Shown here one piece after another: positions 19,739-29,750 of a stretch of 64,000 nt of DNA. The translations under genes and the position numbers were made by a program. Source of the stretch: Thermophagus xiamenensis (GTDB lineage: Bacteria > Bacteroidota > Bacteroidia > Bacteroidales > Marinilabiliaceae); the NCBI RefSeq assembly GCF_900112795.1, contig NZ_FONA01000008.1, positions 108,140 through 172,139 on the forward strand, given 5' to 3'. Under the pieces are notes generated by a model that saw nothing but the letters and a program-made list of their open reading frames with translations, was not told the DNA's origin and made no database searches. Positions within the stretch are counted from its first letter, which is position 1. The number at the start of each line of letters is the position of its first letter.

Positions 19739-20128
19739 TTATACTCTTCTTCGTTTGGGTGGACGGCAGCCGTTATGCGGCAGAGGTGTAACATCCACAA
19801 TTTCGGTAATATCAATGCCACTGGCATGAATGGCGCGAATAGCTGATTCACGCCCGTTTCCAGGACCTTTAACAAATACTTTCACTTTTCTTAGCCCTAA
19901 ATCATGAGCAACTTTAGCGCAATCATTAGCAGCTACCTGTGCGGCATAAGGAGTGTTCTTTTTTGAACCACGGAATCCCATTTTACCGGCACTGGACCAA
20001 GAGATCACCTGACCGTTATTATTGGTCATGGAAATAATAATATTATTGAAAGAAGAATGTATATGGGCCTGACCAACAGCCTCAACTTTAACAATCTTTT
20101 TTCTTTGACTTCCCGTCTTCTTTGCCAT
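19739..20128 (-). CDS. rpsK: 30S ribosomal protein S11
   Basis: Platform protein of the 30S subunit. Diagnostic segments are [41 protein letters not shown] and the terminal [27 protein letters not shown] end. At 129 residues it is normal. It follows rpsM with an 11-base gap. Confidence 0.98.
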   Translation of the reverse strand: MAKKTGSQRKKIVKVEAVGQAHIHSSFNNIIISMTNNNGQVISWSSAGKMGFRGSKKNTPYAAQVAANDCAKVAHDLGLRKVKVFVKGPGNGRESAIRAIHASGIDITEIVDVTPLPHNGCRPPKRRRV

Positions 20129-20139
20129 AATTCACTCAA

Positions 20140-20508
20140 TTATTTCTTTTTATTAGCAACAGTTTTCTTTTTGCCTTTCCGTGTGCGGGCATTATTTTTA
20201 GTGGACTGTCCACGAACCGGAAGACCAATACGATGACGAATACCGCGATAACAGCCAATATCCATTAATCGTTTAATGTTAAGCTGTATTTGAGACCGAA
20301 GTTCACCTTCAATGGTATATTTTGCCCCAATAATCTCTCTAACTGTGGTAACCTGCTTGTCGGTCCAGTCCTTGACTTTGAGATCGCGATCAATACCCGC
20401 TTCATCAAGTATCTTACGCGCGCTACTCCGTCCAATACCAAAAATGTAAGTAAGCGCAATTTCGCCTCTTTTGTTTGTAGGAATATCTACTCCTCCTATT
20501 CTTGCCAT
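20140..20508 (-). CDS. rpsM: 30S ribosomal protein S13
   Basis: Head protein contacting the P-site tRNA and the B1 bridges to 23S rRNA and L5. Typical start [19 protein letters not shown], helix-two-turn-helix region with [10 protein letters not shown], and the basic end [15 protein letters not shown]. At 122 residues it is normal. It is directly preceded by rpmJ, the usual order. Confidence 0.98.
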   Translation of the reverse strand: MARIGGVDIPTNKRGEIALTYIFGIGRSSARKILDEAGIDRDLKVKDWTDKQVTTVREIIGAKYTIEGELRSQIQLNIKRLMDIGCYRGIRHRIGLPVRGQSTKNNARTRKGKKKTVANKKK

Positions 20509-20520
20509 ATTACAAATATT

Positions 20521-20637
20521 TTATCCTTGACGTTGTTTAAACTTAGGGTTTTTCTTGTTAATCACATATAAGCGACCTTTCCGCCGTACGATTTTACAAT
20601 CACTACTCCGTTTTTTTATAGATGTTCTAACTTTCAT
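20521..20637 (-). CDS. rpmJ: 50S ribosomal protein L36, zinc-free form
   Basis: A 38-residue frame, [14 protein letters not shown] followed by [19 protein letters not shown], ending KQRQG. This is L36. The canonical zinc ligands C-x2-C...C...H are reduced to one cysteine (S, C, N, F at the four positions), so this is a C-minus paralogue type that does not need zinc. Standard place between infA and rpsM, although 150 bases separate it from infA. Confidence 0.95.
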   Translation of the reverse strand: MKVRTSIKKRSSDCKIVRRKGRLYVINKKNPKFKQRQG

Positions 20638-20668
20638 ACTAATTAAATTTTCATATTTTTAATATATC

Positions 20669-20700
20669 AAGGTATCAGGGTAATATTACCCTCAAACCTT
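20669..20700. promoter_or_regulatory. Stem-loop in the infA-rpmJ spacer
   Basis: A perfect 16-base palindrome AGGGTAATATTACCCT (20677-20692) is flanked by AAGGT and ACCTT, giving a longer stem with a small internal loop. It has no T-run on the coding strand, so it is more likely a processing, attenuation or binding site than a simple terminator. It lies in the largest spacers of the array (20638-20787). Confidence 0.45.
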
Positions 20701-20787
20701 GCTATTAATTTAATTTAACAATTTCCAAAAATTCATGACCAAATTCAAATAAAATAAAAAAGAATAGCCATGAACATCTACGCATAA

Positions 20788-21006
20788 TTATTTATATCTA
20801 TAAGTTATTCTGCCTTTGGTTAAGTCGTACGGTGACATTTCCACTTTAACTCTGTCACCGGGCAAGATTTTTATATAATGCATTCTCATTTTCCCGGAGA
20901 TATGGGCAGTAATAACATGTCCATTCTCCAACTCTACGCGAAACATGGCGTTAGAAAGTGCCTCAATAATGGTACCGTCTTGTTCAATAGAAGCTTGTTT
21001 AGCCAT
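20788..21006 (-). CDS. infA: Translation initiation factor IF-1
   Basis: A 72-residue S1-type OB-fold factor that occupies the A site during initiation. [41 protein letters not shown] and [13 protein letters not shown] are diagnostic. It stands 15 bases after map, the usual Bacteroidota arrangement map-infA-rpmJ. Confidence 0.98.
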   Translation of the reverse strand: MAKQASIEQDGTIIEALSNAMFRVELENGHVITAHISGKMRMHYIKILPGDRVKVEMSPYDLTKGRITYRYK

Positions 21007-21021
21007 AAATGATGTATCGTT

Positions 21022-21807
21022 TTATTTTTCAGACTGCAAATGTAATACTTCTTCCACAAATTTAAAACTGCTCAATATATCTGCTTGGTCTTTTCCTACT
21101 GCAACAGTATGTTCAAAATGTGCGGAAACCTTTCTGTCTCTGGTACGGATGGTCCAACCATCAGCTTCCTGTACGATATGCCTTTTCCCCATGTTAATCA
21201 TTGGTTCAATGGCAATAACCATACCCTCTTTTAATTTAACTCCGTTACCCCTTCGACCATAATTAGGCACCTCTGGCGCTTCGTGTAAATTTTTTCCTAC
21301 TCCATGACCAACCATTTCTCTAACAACGGAAAAGCCAAATTGCTCCACATATGATTGAACAGCAAAACCTATATCTCCAATTCTTTTTCCTTCAACAGCC
21401 TGTTCTATACCTTTATACAAAGAAGTTTTTGTTACTTCAAGCAACTTTTTAACCTGAGGATCGACATCTCCAACACAAAAAGTATAAGCGGAATCACCAT
21501 AATAACCATTAAGCAAAACTCCACAATCAACCGACACAATATCACCCTCTTTTAATGGCGTGTTATTGGGAATACCATGTACCACCTGATCATTTACAGA
21601 AGTACATAAAGAATTGGGGAAACCCTGGTAATTTAGAAAGGCAGGCTCCCCACCATGATCACGAATAAACTCCTCGGCAATTTGATCCAATTTTAGTGTT
21701 GAAATCCCAGGTTTAATCCATTTAGCCAATTCTCCCTGAGTTTTGCCAACCAACATGTTACTTTGTCGAAGAAGTTCAATTTCTTCTTTGGTTTTCAAAT
21801 AAATCAT
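21022..21807 (-). CDS. map: Methionine aminopeptidase, type I
   Basis: Removes the N-terminal methionine from nascent proteins. All metal and catalytic ligands of the type I enzyme are visible: histidine in VVHGIPN, aspartates in VDCGVLLNGYYGDSAYTF, histidine in GHGVGKNLHEAP, glutamates in AIEPM and HFEHTVAV. I start at the ATG at 21807 (MIYLKTKEEIELLR, the family's usual opening); the frame can extend three codons to a TTG at 21816. GGGAG lies about ten bases upstream of the ATG. It follows secY by 21 bases. Confidence 0.97.
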   Translation of the reverse strand: MIYLKTKEEIELLRQSNMLVGKTQGELAKWIKPGISTLKLDQIAEEFIRDHGGEPAFLNYQGFPNSLCTSVNDQVVHGIPNNTPLKEGDIVSVDCGVLLNGYYGDSAYTFCVGDVDPQVKKLLEVTKTSLYKGIEQAVEGKRIGDIGFAVQSYVEQFGFSVVREMVGHGVGKNLHEAPEVPNYGRRGNGVKLKEGMVIAIEPMINMGKRHIVQEADGWTIRTRDRKVSAHFEHTVAVGKDQADILSSFKFVEEVLHLQSEK

Positions 21808-21828
21808 TTTACACAACCACTCCCTTCT

Positions 21829-23166
21829 TTAATACATCGAAGCTCCACCTCCGGTGCGTCCTTTAATTCGGCCTGATTTCATTAAACCGTCGTAATGCCT
21901 CATTAACAAATGACTTTCAATTTGCTGTAAGGTATCCAACACAACTCCAACAAGAATCAACAGCGATGTACCACCATAAAAATGGGCAAAAGACTGATCA
22001 ACACCTGCAATCATTGCAAAAGCAGGAAGGATAGCCACAATTGCCAGGAATATAGAGCCGGGCAAGGTAATTTTAGACATTACTGAATCTAAAAATTCCA
22101 TAGTCTTTTTCCCTGGTTTAACTCCGGGAATAAACCCCCCGTTTCGTTTCATATCTTCAGCCATTTGCTGAGGATTAACGGTTATAGCCGTATAAAAATA
22201 AGTGAAAAGAATAATTAAAACAGCAAAAGTGAAATTATACCAAAATCCGGTATAATTAGCAAAAGTAGCAGCAAATCCGGTAGCGGTTTCACTTTCCGAA
22301 AATCCTGCAATAGTAATGGGAATAAACATAATGGCTTGGGCAAAAATAATAGGCATTACCCCGGCAGCATTAACTTTTAAAGGAATATACTGACGAACAC
22401 CGCCATACTGTTTATTACCAACAATACGTTTGGCATACTGAACTGGGACTCTTCTGGTACCCTGAACCAAAAGAATGGTTCCGGCAAAAACAAAGAACAA
22501 AACAACCAATTCAATAAGTAGCATAACCAAACCACCGCCTTCCTCAAGTCTTGAAACAAACTCGGCAATAATGGCAAACGGTAATCGGGCTATAATCCCT
22601 ATCATAATAATCAATGAAATGCCATTGCCAATACCTTTATCGGTAATACGTTCACCCAACCACATTACAAACATAGAACCTGCGGTGAGAATAATGGTTG
22701 AAGTAACAGTAAAACTCCATCCAGAAGAAGCAAAGGCGGTTTCGGGCAATTGAGCATGAAGATTAGCGATATAACCGGGTGCCTGGAATAATAAAATAAC
22801 CACAGTCAAATAACGCGTAATCTGATTAATTCTCCTCCGACCACTTTCACCTTCGCGTTGCAACCGCTGAAAATAGGGTATTGCGATACCTAACAATTGA
22901 ACAACAATAGAGGCAGAGATATAAGGCATAATTCCTAATGCGAAAATCGACGCATTAGAAAAAGCCCCTCCGGAAAACATATTTAATAAACCCAGTACGC
23001 CACTACTGGTCTGTGCCTCAAGATTGGCTAGTTGATTTGGATCAATACCCGGAATAACCACAAAAGACCCCAAGCGGTAAATTAAAATAAAACCAATTGT
23101 AGTCAAGATACGGGACTTCAGGTCCTCAATTTTCCAGATATTACGGATGGTTTCTATAAGCTTCAT
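21829..23166 (-). CDS. secY: Preprotein translocase subunit SecY
   Basis: Channel-forming subunit of the Sec translocon in the inner membrane, about ten helices over 445 residues. Diagnostic segments: TTIGFILIYRLGSFVVIPGIDPNQL, the plug region, YFQRLQREGESGRRRINQITRYLT and the cytosolic loop MKRNGGFIPGVKPGKKT. Embedded in the spc cluster after rplO, as in nearly all bacteria. A hairpin stands in the spacer to rplO. Confidence 0.98.
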   Translation of the reverse strand: MKLIETIRNIWKIEDLKSRILTTIGFILIYRLGSFVVIPGIDPNQLANLEAQTSSGVLGLLNMFSGGAFSNASIFALGIMPYISASIVVQLLGIAIPYFQRLQREGESGRRRINQITRYLTVVILLFQAPGYIANLHAQLPETAFASSGWSFTVTSTIILTAGSMFVMWLGERITDKGIGNGISLIIMIGIIARLPFAIIAEFVSRLEEGGGLVMLLIELVVLFFVFAGTILLVQGTRRVPVQYAKRIVGNKQYGGVRQYIPLKVNAAGVMPIIFAQAIMFIPITIAGFSESETATGFAATFANYTGFWYNFTFAVLIILFTYFYTAITVNPQQMAEDMKRNGGFIPGVKPGKKTMEFLDSVMSKITLPGSIFLAIVAILPAFAMIAGVDQSFAHFYGGTSLLILVGVVLDTLQQIESHLLMRHYDGLMKSGRIKGRTGGGASMY

Positions 23167-23188
23167 GAGTATTATTTTCTATTTAAAC

Positions 23189-23237
23189 AGACAAGGGAAG
23201 CCCTCATCCCCAAAAAGGAGGAGGGCCCCAACTGTCT
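23189..23237. promoter_or_regulatory. Hairpin between rplO and secY
   Basis: AGACA...GCCCTC pairs with GAGGGC...TGTCT around an A/T-containing loop, covering the whole short spacer up to the rplO stop. No T-run follows on the coding strand, so read-through to secY is expected. It may tune secY level or be a copy of the CCCC/GGGG-type intergenic motifs seen elsewhere (3381-3392). Confidence 0.45.
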
Positions 23238-23682
23238 ATAATTCTTCTGTAGTTCCCTGAGCAGCCTCAATAATTTCTTTGGCTTTTTTAGAGAAAGCAT
23301 GAGCTTTAACATTCAACTTTGCTTTCAACTCTCCTTCACCCAAAATTTTTACCAGGTCATTTTTACCAATCAAACCAGCTTCACGCATAGTTTCGGGTGT
23401 AATATCGGAGATATTCTTTTTTTCATACAAATATTGCAAAGTACGAACATTAATAGCTTTATACTCTTTGCGGTTAATATTTTTAAAACCGAATTTAGGA
23501 ACTCTTCGCTGCAAAGGCATTTGTCCCCCCTCGAAACCAATTTTTTTGGCATAGCCGGAACGAGATTTGGCGCCTTTGTGACCACGAGTAGAGGTGCCAC
23601 CCAATCCGGATCCTGGACCTCGCCCTAAACGTCTTCCTTTATGGGTCGCGCCTTTAGCAGGTTTAATAGTATGTAATTCCAT
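23236..23682 (-). CDS. rplO: 50S ribosomal protein L15
   Basis: MELHTIKPAKGATHKGRRLGRGPGSGLGGTSTRGHKGAKSR is the diagnostic Gly/Lys-rich N-terminus that penetrates 23S rRNA; the globular C-terminal half ends HAFSKKAKEIIEAAQG. At 148 residues it is normal. Preceded by rpmD. Confidence 0.98.
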   Translation of the reverse strand: MELHTIKPAKGATHKGRRLGRGPGSGLGGTSTRGHKGAKSRSGYAKKIGFEGGQMPLQRRVPKFGFKNINRKEYKAINVRTLQYLYEKKNISDITPETMREAGLIGKNDLVKILGEGELKAKLNVKAHAFSKKAKEIIEAAQGTTEEL

Positions 23683-23715
23683 AATATATTCAGATAAATA
23701 ACGTTAAAACCTAAA

Positions 23716-23892
23716 TTATTTCTCAACCTTAACCAGGTGCTTAACTTTTTCGATCATTCCGAGAATATTGGGGGTATCCTCATGTTCAACGGTACGGTTT
23801 AGCTTTTTCAGACCAAGTGCATCTAGAGTACGTTTTTGTTTATAACTACACTTAATGCGACTTTTAATCTGTGTAACTTTTATTTTAGCCAT
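23716..23892 (-). CDS. rpmD: 50S ribosomal protein L30
   Basis: A 58-residue frame, MAKIKVTQIKSRIKCSYKQK, then RTLDALGLKKLNRTV and a C-terminal helix MIEKVKHLVKVEK. Matches the short bacterial L30. Lies 11 bases after rpsE, before rplO, as in other spc operons. Confidence 0.97.
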   Translation of the reverse strand: MAKIKVTQIKSRIKCSYKQKRTLDALGLKKLNRTVEHEDTPNILGMIEKVKHLVKVEK

Positions 23893-23903
23893 CTTTAAGA
23901 ATT

Positions 23904-24422
23904 TTATCCGTTAAATACTTTATCCAGGGATACTCCTCGCTGTTGCGCAATAGTGTAGGCATCACGCAATTCGCAAAGAGCCTTGATAGTAGCCTTAACA
24001 AGGTTGTGCGGATTAGAAGATCCCTTAGACTTAGCCAAGACATCGGTAACTCCTGCACTTTCTAAAACAGCGCGCATAGCACCTCCAGCAACCAACCCTG
24101 TACCATGAGAAGCGGGCTTCATAAAGATCCGCGCTCCGCCAAATTTGGCTGATTGTTCATGAGGAATAGTCCCATTCAAAATGGGGATACGTACCAGGTT
24201 TTTCTTGGCCGCTTCAACCCCTTTCGCAATGGCTGTAGTAACCTCATTAGCTTTACCAAGTCCCCAGCCAACAATACCATTTTCATTACCGACCACAACA
24301 ATAGCAGAAAAACTGAAAGTACGTCCACCTTTAGTTACTTTGGTGACACGATTTATGGCAACCAGGCGGTCTTTAAGGTCGATATCGTTATTATTTCTAA
24401 CTTTTTTAATATTTCCAGCCAT
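23904..24422 (-). CDS. rpsE: 30S ribosomal protein S5
   Basis: Decoding-fidelity protein. [42 protein letters not shown] and [17 protein letters not shown] are diagnostic. The loop residues tied to spectinomycin resistance (VTKGGR) look wild type. At 172 residues it is normal; five-base gap to rplR. Confidence 0.98.
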   Translation of the reverse strand: MAGNIKKVRNNNDIDLKDRLVAINRVTKVTKGGRTFSFSAIVVVGNENGIVGWGLGKANEVTTAIAKGVEAAKKNLVRIPILNGTIPHEQSAKFGGARIFMKPASHGTGLVAGGAMRAVLESAGVTDVLAKSKGSSNPHNLVKATIKALCELRDAYTIAQQRGVSLDKVFNG

Positions 24423-24427
24423 AATAT

Positions 24428-24784
24428 TTAGAATTTAAGACCGGCCTCTCTTGCAGCTTCGGCCAATTGTTTAACTCTCCCATGATATAAATATCCATTG
24501 CGGTCGAAAACCACTTGCTGAATGCCAGCTTTAAGGGCACGTTCAGCAATTAATTTCCCGACCATAGCAGCTTTTTCACTTTTCGTTCCGCTATGAGAAG
24601 CGATTTCTTTTACGAGCGAAGAGGCAGCTGCAAGGGTTCTTCCGGTTTTATCATCTATAAGCTGAACCGAAATTTGTTTATTACTACGAAAAACAGACAT
24701 CCGGGGCTTTTCAGCGGTTCCGCTAATTTTTTTCCGGACCCTTCTTTTAATTTTTAGTCTTCTATTTAGTTTTGAAAAAGCCAT
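24428..24784 (-). CDS. rplR: 50S ribosomal protein L18
   Basis: 5S rRNA-binding protein. Opening [32 protein letters not shown] and the end [26 protein letters not shown] are typical. 118 residues. Lies between rplF and rpsE. Confidence 0.98.
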   Translation of the reverse strand: MAFSKLNRRLKIKRRVRKKISGTAEKPRMSVFRSNKQISVQLIDDKTGRTLAAASSLVKEIASHSGTKSEKAAMVGKLIAERALKAGIQQVVFDRNGYLYHGRVKQLAEAAREAGLKF

Positions 24785-24806
24785 ATCTTAAAAAAATTTA
24801 CTCAGA

Positions 24807-25358
24807 TTAAACCTTAGCACTCTTACCAGCCTTACGACGAATTTGTTCCCCGACAAAGCGAATACCTTTTCCTTTATAAGGTTCAGGTTTACGTAAGGAG
24901 CGCAACTTTGCACAAACCTGTCCAAGAAGTTGTTTATCGGCCGATTCAAGAGTAATTAAAGGATTACTTTTACGGTCGGTTTTGGCTTCAACTTTTATTT
25001 CTTTGGGCAATTGAATATGTATAGGGTGTGAATAGCCCAAGGAGAGTTCCAAAACCTGCCCGTTATTTTGAGCACGGTATCCAACTCCCACTAATTCTAA
25101 TTGTTTCCGGTATCCTTGAGAAACACCGACAACCATATTGTTAATCAGAGATCGATATAAACCGTGTAAAGCCTTATATTTTTTCTCATCTGAGGGCCTT
25201 TTCACTTTGATTGTTCCTTCACTCACTTCCACCGTAATATCGGGGTTGATTTCCTGGTGAAGTTCGCCTTTTGGGCCTTTAACGGTAACAACATTTTCTT
25301 TAACAGTTACGCTAACGCCCGAAGGTATGTTAATTGGTAAAATTCCTATCCTTGACAT
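24807..25358 (-). CDS. rplF: 50S ribosomal protein L6
   Basis: MSRIGILPINIPSGVSVTVK opens a normal 183-residue L6 with two related domains and the closing PEPYKGKGIRFVGEQIRRKAGK. The frame is open 11 codons further upstream, to 25391, but the ATG at 25358 has a strong AGGAGG eight bases before it and gives the family's usual N-terminus, so I place the start there. Confidence 0.97.
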   Translation of the reverse strand: MSRIGILPINIPSGVSVTVKENVVTVKGPKGELHQEINPDITVEVSEGTIKVKRPSDEKKYKALHGLYRSLINNMVVGVSQGYRKQLELVGVGYRAQNNGQVLELSLGYSHPIHIQLPKEIKVEAKTDRKSNPLITLESADKQLLGQVCAKLRSLRKPEPYKGKGIRFVGEQIRRKAGKSAKV

Positions 25359-25375
25359 AACTAAACCTCCTTTTT

Positions 25376-25771
25376 TTAATAAACGTAACACAAAACTTCA
25401 CCACCTATTTTTTTCAACCGAGCCTCTTTGTCGGTCATAACCCCTTGACTGGTGGATACAATAGCAATCCCAAGTCCGTTCAAAACACGAGGAATAGAAC
25501 GGTACCCGGCATATTTTCTCAAACCGGGTTTAGAAACACGTATCAATTTTTTAATAGCGGCTTCTTTAGTTTTGGGATCATACTTAAGTGCCATTTTAAT
25601 GACACCTTGTTTACCGTCGTCAATAAACTTATAATTTAAGATATAACCTTGATCATATAAAATCTTGGTCATTTCTTTTTTAAGGTTGGAGGCAGGCACC
25701 TCAACAACCTTATGCTTAGCCATTACGGCGTTTCTGACTCTAGTCAGATAATCTGCAATTGGATCTGTCAT
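25376..25771 (-). CDS. rpsH: 30S ribosomal protein S8
   Basis: Central-domain 16S rRNA binder and spc-operon autoregulator in E. coli. [15 protein letters not shown] and the end [26 protein letters not shown] are diagnostic. 131 residues. Follows rpsN after a 55-base spacer. Confidence 0.98.
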   Translation of the reverse strand: MTDPIADYLTRVRNAVMAKHKVVEVPASNLKKEMTKILYDQGYILNYKFIDDGKQGVIKMALKYDPKTKEAAIKKLIRVSKPGLRKYAGYRSIPRVLNGLGIAIVSTSQGVMTDKEARLKKIGGEVLCYVY

Positions 25772-25826
25772 CTTCTTAAGTTTAAATTGATCCCGCTAAC
25801 GGGACAATATTTAACACTTACTCTCC

Positions 25827-26096
25827 TTACCAACTAGCCTTTTTTACACCAGGAATTAATCCGGCGGAGGCTAATTCACGAAAAGTAATCCTACTAACTC
25901 CAAACTGACGCATATAACCTTTAGGACGTCCGGTAATTTTGCACCGGTTATGTTTTCTAACGGGCGAAGCATTGCGTGGTAATTTTTGCAACCCTTCATA
26001 ATCACCGGCAGCTTTAAGCCTGGCTCTTTTTTCAGCGTACTTGGCAATTAGTATTTCCCGTTTTCTATCACGGGCTTTCATGGATTCTTTTGCCAT
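25827..26096 (-). CDS. rpsN: 30S ribosomal protein S14, zinc-free long form
   Basis: 89 residues starting [14 protein letters not shown] and ending [17 protein letters not shown]. This is the longer S14 type without the CxxC zinc motifs. The frame stays open upstream to 26186 and overlaps rplE, but that part is the rplE region read in another frame; the ATG at 26096 gives the family N-terminus and sits four bases after the rplE stop. Confidence 0.96.
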   Translation of the reverse strand: MAKESMKARDRKREILIAKYAEKRARLKAAGDYEGLQKLPRNASPVRKHNRCKITGRPKGYMRQFGVSRITFRELASAGLIPGVKKASW

Positions 26097-26100
26097 AAAA

Positions 26101-26658
26101 TCAGTTCTTTTTAAGGTTTTTAAAAGGTAATCCGAATTCCCGGAGTAAAGCAAAGGCTTCTTCATCCGTGTCGGCAGAGGTGACAAAGGTAATATTCATA
26201 CCCATAATTTTATTCACCTGATCAATATTAATTTCAGGAAAAATAATTTGTTCCTGAATACCTAAGGTGTAATTACCTCGTCCATCCAATTTATCACTAA
26301 TACCTTTAAAATCTCGAATACGAGGCAAAGCAACACGAATCAAACGCTCCAGAAATTCATACATTTTGTCACGACGCAGGGTTACACTGGCCCCAATAGG
26401 CATCCCTTTACGCAGTTTAAAATTGGAGATATCCTTTTTGGAATACCTGGGTATAGCTTTTTGTCCGGTAATGGCAGTTAATTCATTGATAGAGATATCC
26501 ACCAGTTTTTTATCTGCCACAGCAGCGCCTACACCCTGGTTAATAACGATTTTCTCCAATCTAGGGACCTGCATAACCGATTTGTATCCGAACTCTTTCA
26601 GAAGAGCCGGAACAATTTCTTCTTTATATTTTTTTTCTAATGTAGGTGTATAGCTCAT
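26101..26658 (-). CDS. rplE: 50S ribosomal protein L5
   Basis: 5S rRNA-binding protein at the central protuberance. [35 protein letters not shown] and [19 protein letters not shown] are typical. 185 residues. Its ATG overlaps the rplX stop codon (TAATG), suggesting translational coupling. Confidence 0.98.
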   Translation of the reverse strand: MSYTPTLEKKYKEEIVPALLKEFGYKSVMQVPRLEKIVINQGVGAAVADKKLVDISINELTAITGQKAIPRYSKKDISNFKLRKGMPIGASVTLRRDKMYEFLERLIRVALPRIRDFKGISDKLDGRGNYTLGIQEQIIFPEINIDQVNKIMGMNITFVTSADTDEEAFALLREFGLPFKNLKKN

Positions 26659-26978
26659 TACTTAATCTCCTCTCCTGATTTTTTTGAATAACGAACCAAT
26701 TTACCCTGGTCGTTAAGTCTACGACCTATACGGGTAGCTTCCCCTGTGGAAGGATCCTTCAGGTTTAGATTGGAAATATGAATAGGTGCTTCTTTTTTAA
26801 TAATACCGCCTTGTGGATTTTCGGCATTGGGTTTGGTGTGTTTACTAACCAAATTAATGCCTTCCACAATGGCACGCATTTTTTTGGGAAAGACCTCCAG
26901 CACCCTTCCTTCCTGACCTTTATAGACACCGGTATTTACAATAACGATGTCGCCTTTTTTAATATGTAATTTCCCCAT
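26658..26978 (-). CDS. rplX: 50S ribosomal protein L24
   Basis: KOW-domain protein that initiates 50S assembly. [25 protein letters not shown] is the KOW motif; [31 protein letters not shown] is typical. 106 residues. Overlaps rplE by one base. Confidence 0.98.
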   Translation of the reverse strand: MGKLHIKKGDIVIVNTGVYKGQEGRVLEVFPKKMRAIVEGINLVSKHTKPNAENPQGGIIKKEAPIHISNLNLKDPSTGEATRIGRRLNDQGKLVRYSKKSGEEIK

Positions 26979-26997
26979 AATATTTCAAAATAAAAGA

Positions 26998-27363
26998 TTA
27001 AAGCACTTCGGGCGCCAATGAAACAATTTTCATATAACCGTCGCGTAATTCACGTGGAACGGGACCGAAGATACGTGTGCCACGCATTTCTCCGGCATTG
27101 TTGAGCAAAACGCAAGCATTGTCGTCGAAGCGGATATAAGATCCATCGGGACGTCTTACTTCTTTCTTTGTACGAACTACCACTGCTTTGCTCACAGTGC
27201 CCTTTTTCATATCGCTAGACGGTAAGGCACTTTTAACAGTCACCACAATGCGGTCGCCGATGGAAGCATACCTACGTCCGGTACCACCCAGGACGCGAAT
27301 GCAAAGGACTTCTCTGGCACCGCTGTTGTCAGCAACATTCAGTCTGGTTTCTTGTTGTATCAT
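26998..27363 (-). CDS. rplN: 50S ribosomal protein L14
   Basis: [27 protein letters not shown] and [25 protein letters not shown] are diagnostic. 121 residues, normal. Two-base gap to rpsQ upstream. Confidence 0.98.
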   Translation of the reverse strand: MIQQETRLNVADNSGAREVLCIRVLGGTGRRYASIGDRIVVTVKSALPSSDMKKGTVSKAVVVRTKKEVRRPDGSYIRFDDNACVLLNNAGEMRGTRIFGPVPRELRDGYMKIVSLAPEVL

Positions 27364-27365
27364 GA

Positions 27366-27623
27366 TTACTTAGCTCTTTCAAGAATTTCAACTAATCTCC
27401 AACGTTTGGTTTTACTCAAGGGTCTGGTTTCCATTATTCGTACCATATCCCCTTCATTACAGGCATTTTCGGCATCATGAACATGAAACTTTTTGGTCTT
27501 TTTTACAAATTTACCGTAAATGGGGTGTTTTTCACGTATTTCCACTGCCACAACGATAGATTTGTCCATCTTGTTGCTCACCACAATGCCTGTTCTTTCT
27601 TTTCTAAGATTTCTGGTTCCCAT
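27366..27623 (-). CDS. rpsQ: 30S ribosomal protein S17
   Basis: OB-fold 16S rRNA binder. [25 protein letters not shown] and [26 protein letters not shown] are typical. I start at the ATG at 27623 ([10 protein letters not shown], 85 residues, the usual form). An ATG three codons upstream (27632) adjoins the rpmC stop and cannot be excluded. Confidence 0.96.
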   Translation of the reverse strand: MGTRNLRKERTGIVVSNKMDKSIVVAVEIREKHPIYGKFVKKTKKFHVHDAENACNEGDMVRIMETRPLSKTKRWRLVEILERAK

Positions 27624-27628
27624 AAAAC

Positions 27629-27829
27629 TCATTGTTTTTCATTCAATTGTTTTTGACGCAAGATAGTTTTCAAGCGTGCAATATCACGTCGGGTGTGTCT
27701 AATCTTCATTGGATTTTCCAGAGGCGAAATGGAATGATTAATTTTCATGCGAACCAGTTCCTGACTAAGCGTTTCAATACGCTCTTTAATTTCGCTTGGT
27801 GTCATTTCTCTAATTTCCGAACTTTTCAT
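27629..27829 (-). CDS. rpmC: 50S ribosomal protein L29
   Basis: 66-residue two-helix protein near the exit tunnel. [25 protein letters not shown] and [19 protein letters not shown] are typical. Five bases after rplP. Confidence 0.97.
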   Translation of the reverse strand: MKSSEIREMTPSEIKERIETLSQELVRMKINHSISPLENPMKIRHTRRDIARLKTILRQKQLNEKQ

Positions 27830-27834
27830 ACCTC

Positions 27835-28266
27835 TTAATCATTTGAAGATTCGACATAATCCCTACGAACTACAAACTTAGTAGTAACGGGTAGTTTTTG
27901 AGCAGCCAAACGTAAGGCTTCTTTAGCTACATCATATGGTACTCCGTCGCATTCGATAAGAATACGTCCGGGCGTAACGGGAGCAACAAAACCTTCGGGG
28001 CTACCTTTCCCTTTACCCATTCTCACCTCAGCAGGTTTCTTGGTAATAGGTTTATCTGGGAAAATACGTATCCATATTTGACCCTGACGTTGCATATAAC
28101 GTGTCACTGCTACCCGGGCAGCCTCAATTTGCCGACCGGTAATCCATTTTGATTGCAATGACTTAATACCAAAAGAACCGAATGCAAGTTCATGCCCGCG
28201 TTGGGCGTTGCCCTTCATTCTTCCCTTTTGTTGTCTTCTGTATTTTACTTTTTTTGGTTGTAACAT
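27835..28266 (-). CDS. rplP: 50S ribosomal protein L16
   Basis: Organises the A-site tRNA region. [48 protein letters not shown] and YVESSND-type end. 143 residues. The arginine that YcfD hydroxylates in E. coli lies in the conserved MGKG region; no oxygenase gene is near. Confidence 0.98.
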   Translation of the reverse strand: MLQPKKVKYRRQQKGRMKGNAQRGHELAFGSFGIKSLQSKWITGRQIEAARVAVTRYMQRQGQIWIRIFPDKPITKKPAEVRMGKGKGSPEGFVAPVTPGRILIECDGVPYDVAKEALRLAAQKLPVTTKFVVRRDYVESSND

Positions 28267-28296
28267 CGTTAGTTCAATTAAAGGTTTAACCGACGA

Positions 28297-29004
28297 TTAC
28301 TTTCTTCTCTTCTTGAAACCGCCTTTTCCGCGACCACCGCCTGAATCTTTCGCACTATAACTAGGTGAAAGATCGGGTTTTCCGTAAATTTCGCCTTTAC
28401 AAATCCAAACTTTGATACCTATCAAACCTGTTTTTGTAAGAGCTTCGGCTTTAGCGTAATCAATATCGGCACGGAAAGTATGAAGGGGCGTTCTACCTTC
28501 TTTATACATTTCGGAACGGGCCATCTCTGCACCGTTTAAACGGCCAGAAACCTGAATTTTAATACCTTCAGCACCCATTCTCATGGCAGAGGCAATGGCC
28601 ATTTTCACCGCCCGGCGGTAAGCAATACGTCCTTCAAGTTGCCGAGCAATATTATTGGCAACAATGATGGCATCCAACTCCGGTCGCTTAACCTCAAAAA
28701 TATTTATCTGAACTTCTTTATCCGTAATTTTCTTTAACTCTTCCTTGAGTTTATCCACTTCTTGTCCGCCTTTCCCGATAATAATACCCGGCCGGGCAGT
28801 ATGCACGGTAATGGTCACCAGTTTCAAAGTACGTTCAATCACGATACGTGAAACACTGGCCTTTGCCAGACGAGCATTAAGATATTTACGGATCTTGGAA
28901 TCTTCCAAGAGCTTATCGCCATAATCTTTACCTCCGAACCAGTTGGAATCCCATCCTCGGATAATTCCTAATCTGTTACTTATTGGATTTACTTTTTGTC
29001 CCAT
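28297..29004 (-). CDS. rpsC: 30S ribosomal protein S3
   Basis: KH-domain protein at the mRNA entry channel. [24 protein letters not shown] motif [19 protein letters not shown] and the C-terminal domain up to [14 protein letters not shown]. 235 residues, normal. Follows rplV by ten bases. Confidence 0.98.
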   Translation of the reverse strand: MGQKVNPISNRLGIIRGWDSNWFGGKDYGDKLLEDSKIRKYLNARLAKASVSRIVIERTLKLVTITVHTARPGIIIGKGGQEVDKLKEELKKITDKEVQINIFEVKRPELDAIIVANNIARQLEGRIAYRRAVKMAIASAMRMGAEGIKIQVSGRLNGAEMARSEMYKEGRTPLHTFRADIDYAKAEALTKTGLIGIKVWICKGEIYGKPDLSPSYSAKDSGGGRGKGGFKKRRK

Positions 29005-29014
29005 CTAGCTCAAT

Positions 29015-29425
29015 TTAATTTTCTTGGTTTTCAATCTTACTCTCAACCTTAATGGTAACGTGGTTCGACCGTTTCCTGATGCGGTGAGCCCGTCCTTGCG
29101 GTGCTGGTCTTAACCGTTTAAGAATACGACCTGAATCCACATAAATTTCTTTAATATAGAGGTTGGCATCTTCCAGCCGGACATTTTCATTTTTTTCCTT
29201 CCAGTTGGCGATAGCTGACAACAATAATTTTTCAACCCGTCGGGAAGCCTCTTTGGTGGAAAACTTCAAAACATCGAGTGCCTTATTAACCTCCATGCCG
29301 CGAATCATATCGGCAACGAGCCTCATTTTACGGGGAGAAGTAGGCACATTACGAAGCCTGGCAACACATTCCTGTTTTCTGGCTTCTTTTAATTTTTCTG
29401 CTCTTATTCTTTTTCTTGCACCCAT
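29015..29425 (-). CDS. rplV: 50S ribosomal protein L22
   Basis: Lines the exit tunnel. [24 protein letters not shown] and the tunnel loop [23 protein letters not shown] are diagnostic. 136 residues with a short charged N-terminal extension. Confidence 0.98.
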   Translation of the reverse strand: MGARKRIRAEKLKEARKQECVARLRNVPTSPRKMRLVADMIRGMEVNKALDVLKFSTKEASRRVEKLLLSAIANWKEKNENVRLEDANLYIKEIYVDSGRILKRLRPAPQGRAHRIRKRSNHVTIKVESKIENQEN

Positions 29426-29459
29426 TATTTTTTCATTAAATAATTAGAACTACGGGCGA

Positions 29460-29729
29460 TCATTTCTTTCTGTTACCTGCATGCCCACGGAAAGTACGCG
29501 TGGGAGCAAATTCGCCCAACTTATGTCCTACCATATTTTCGGTAATATAAACGGGAATAAATTTATTTCCGTTATGAACCGCAATAGTATGCCCCACAAA
29601 TTCGGGAGCAATCATTGATGCACGGGACCAGGTTTTAATAACCGACTTTTTGCCGGACTCATTCATGGCTGAAATCTTACGTTCCAGTTTATAATGAATA
29701 TAGGGTCCTTTTTTTAAAGATCTGCTCAT
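29460..29729 (-). CDS. rpsS: 30S ribosomal protein S19
   Basis: [39 protein letters not shown] and the end [18 protein letters not shown] are diagnostic. 89 residues. Between rplB and rplV as usual. Confidence 0.98.
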   Translation of the reverse strand: MSRSLKKGPYIHYKLERKISAMNESGKKSVIKTWSRASMIAPEFVGHTIAVHNGNKFIPVYITENMVGHKLGEFAPTRTFRGHAGNRKK

Positions 29730-29750
29730 AATTCAAATACAATTAACCGT

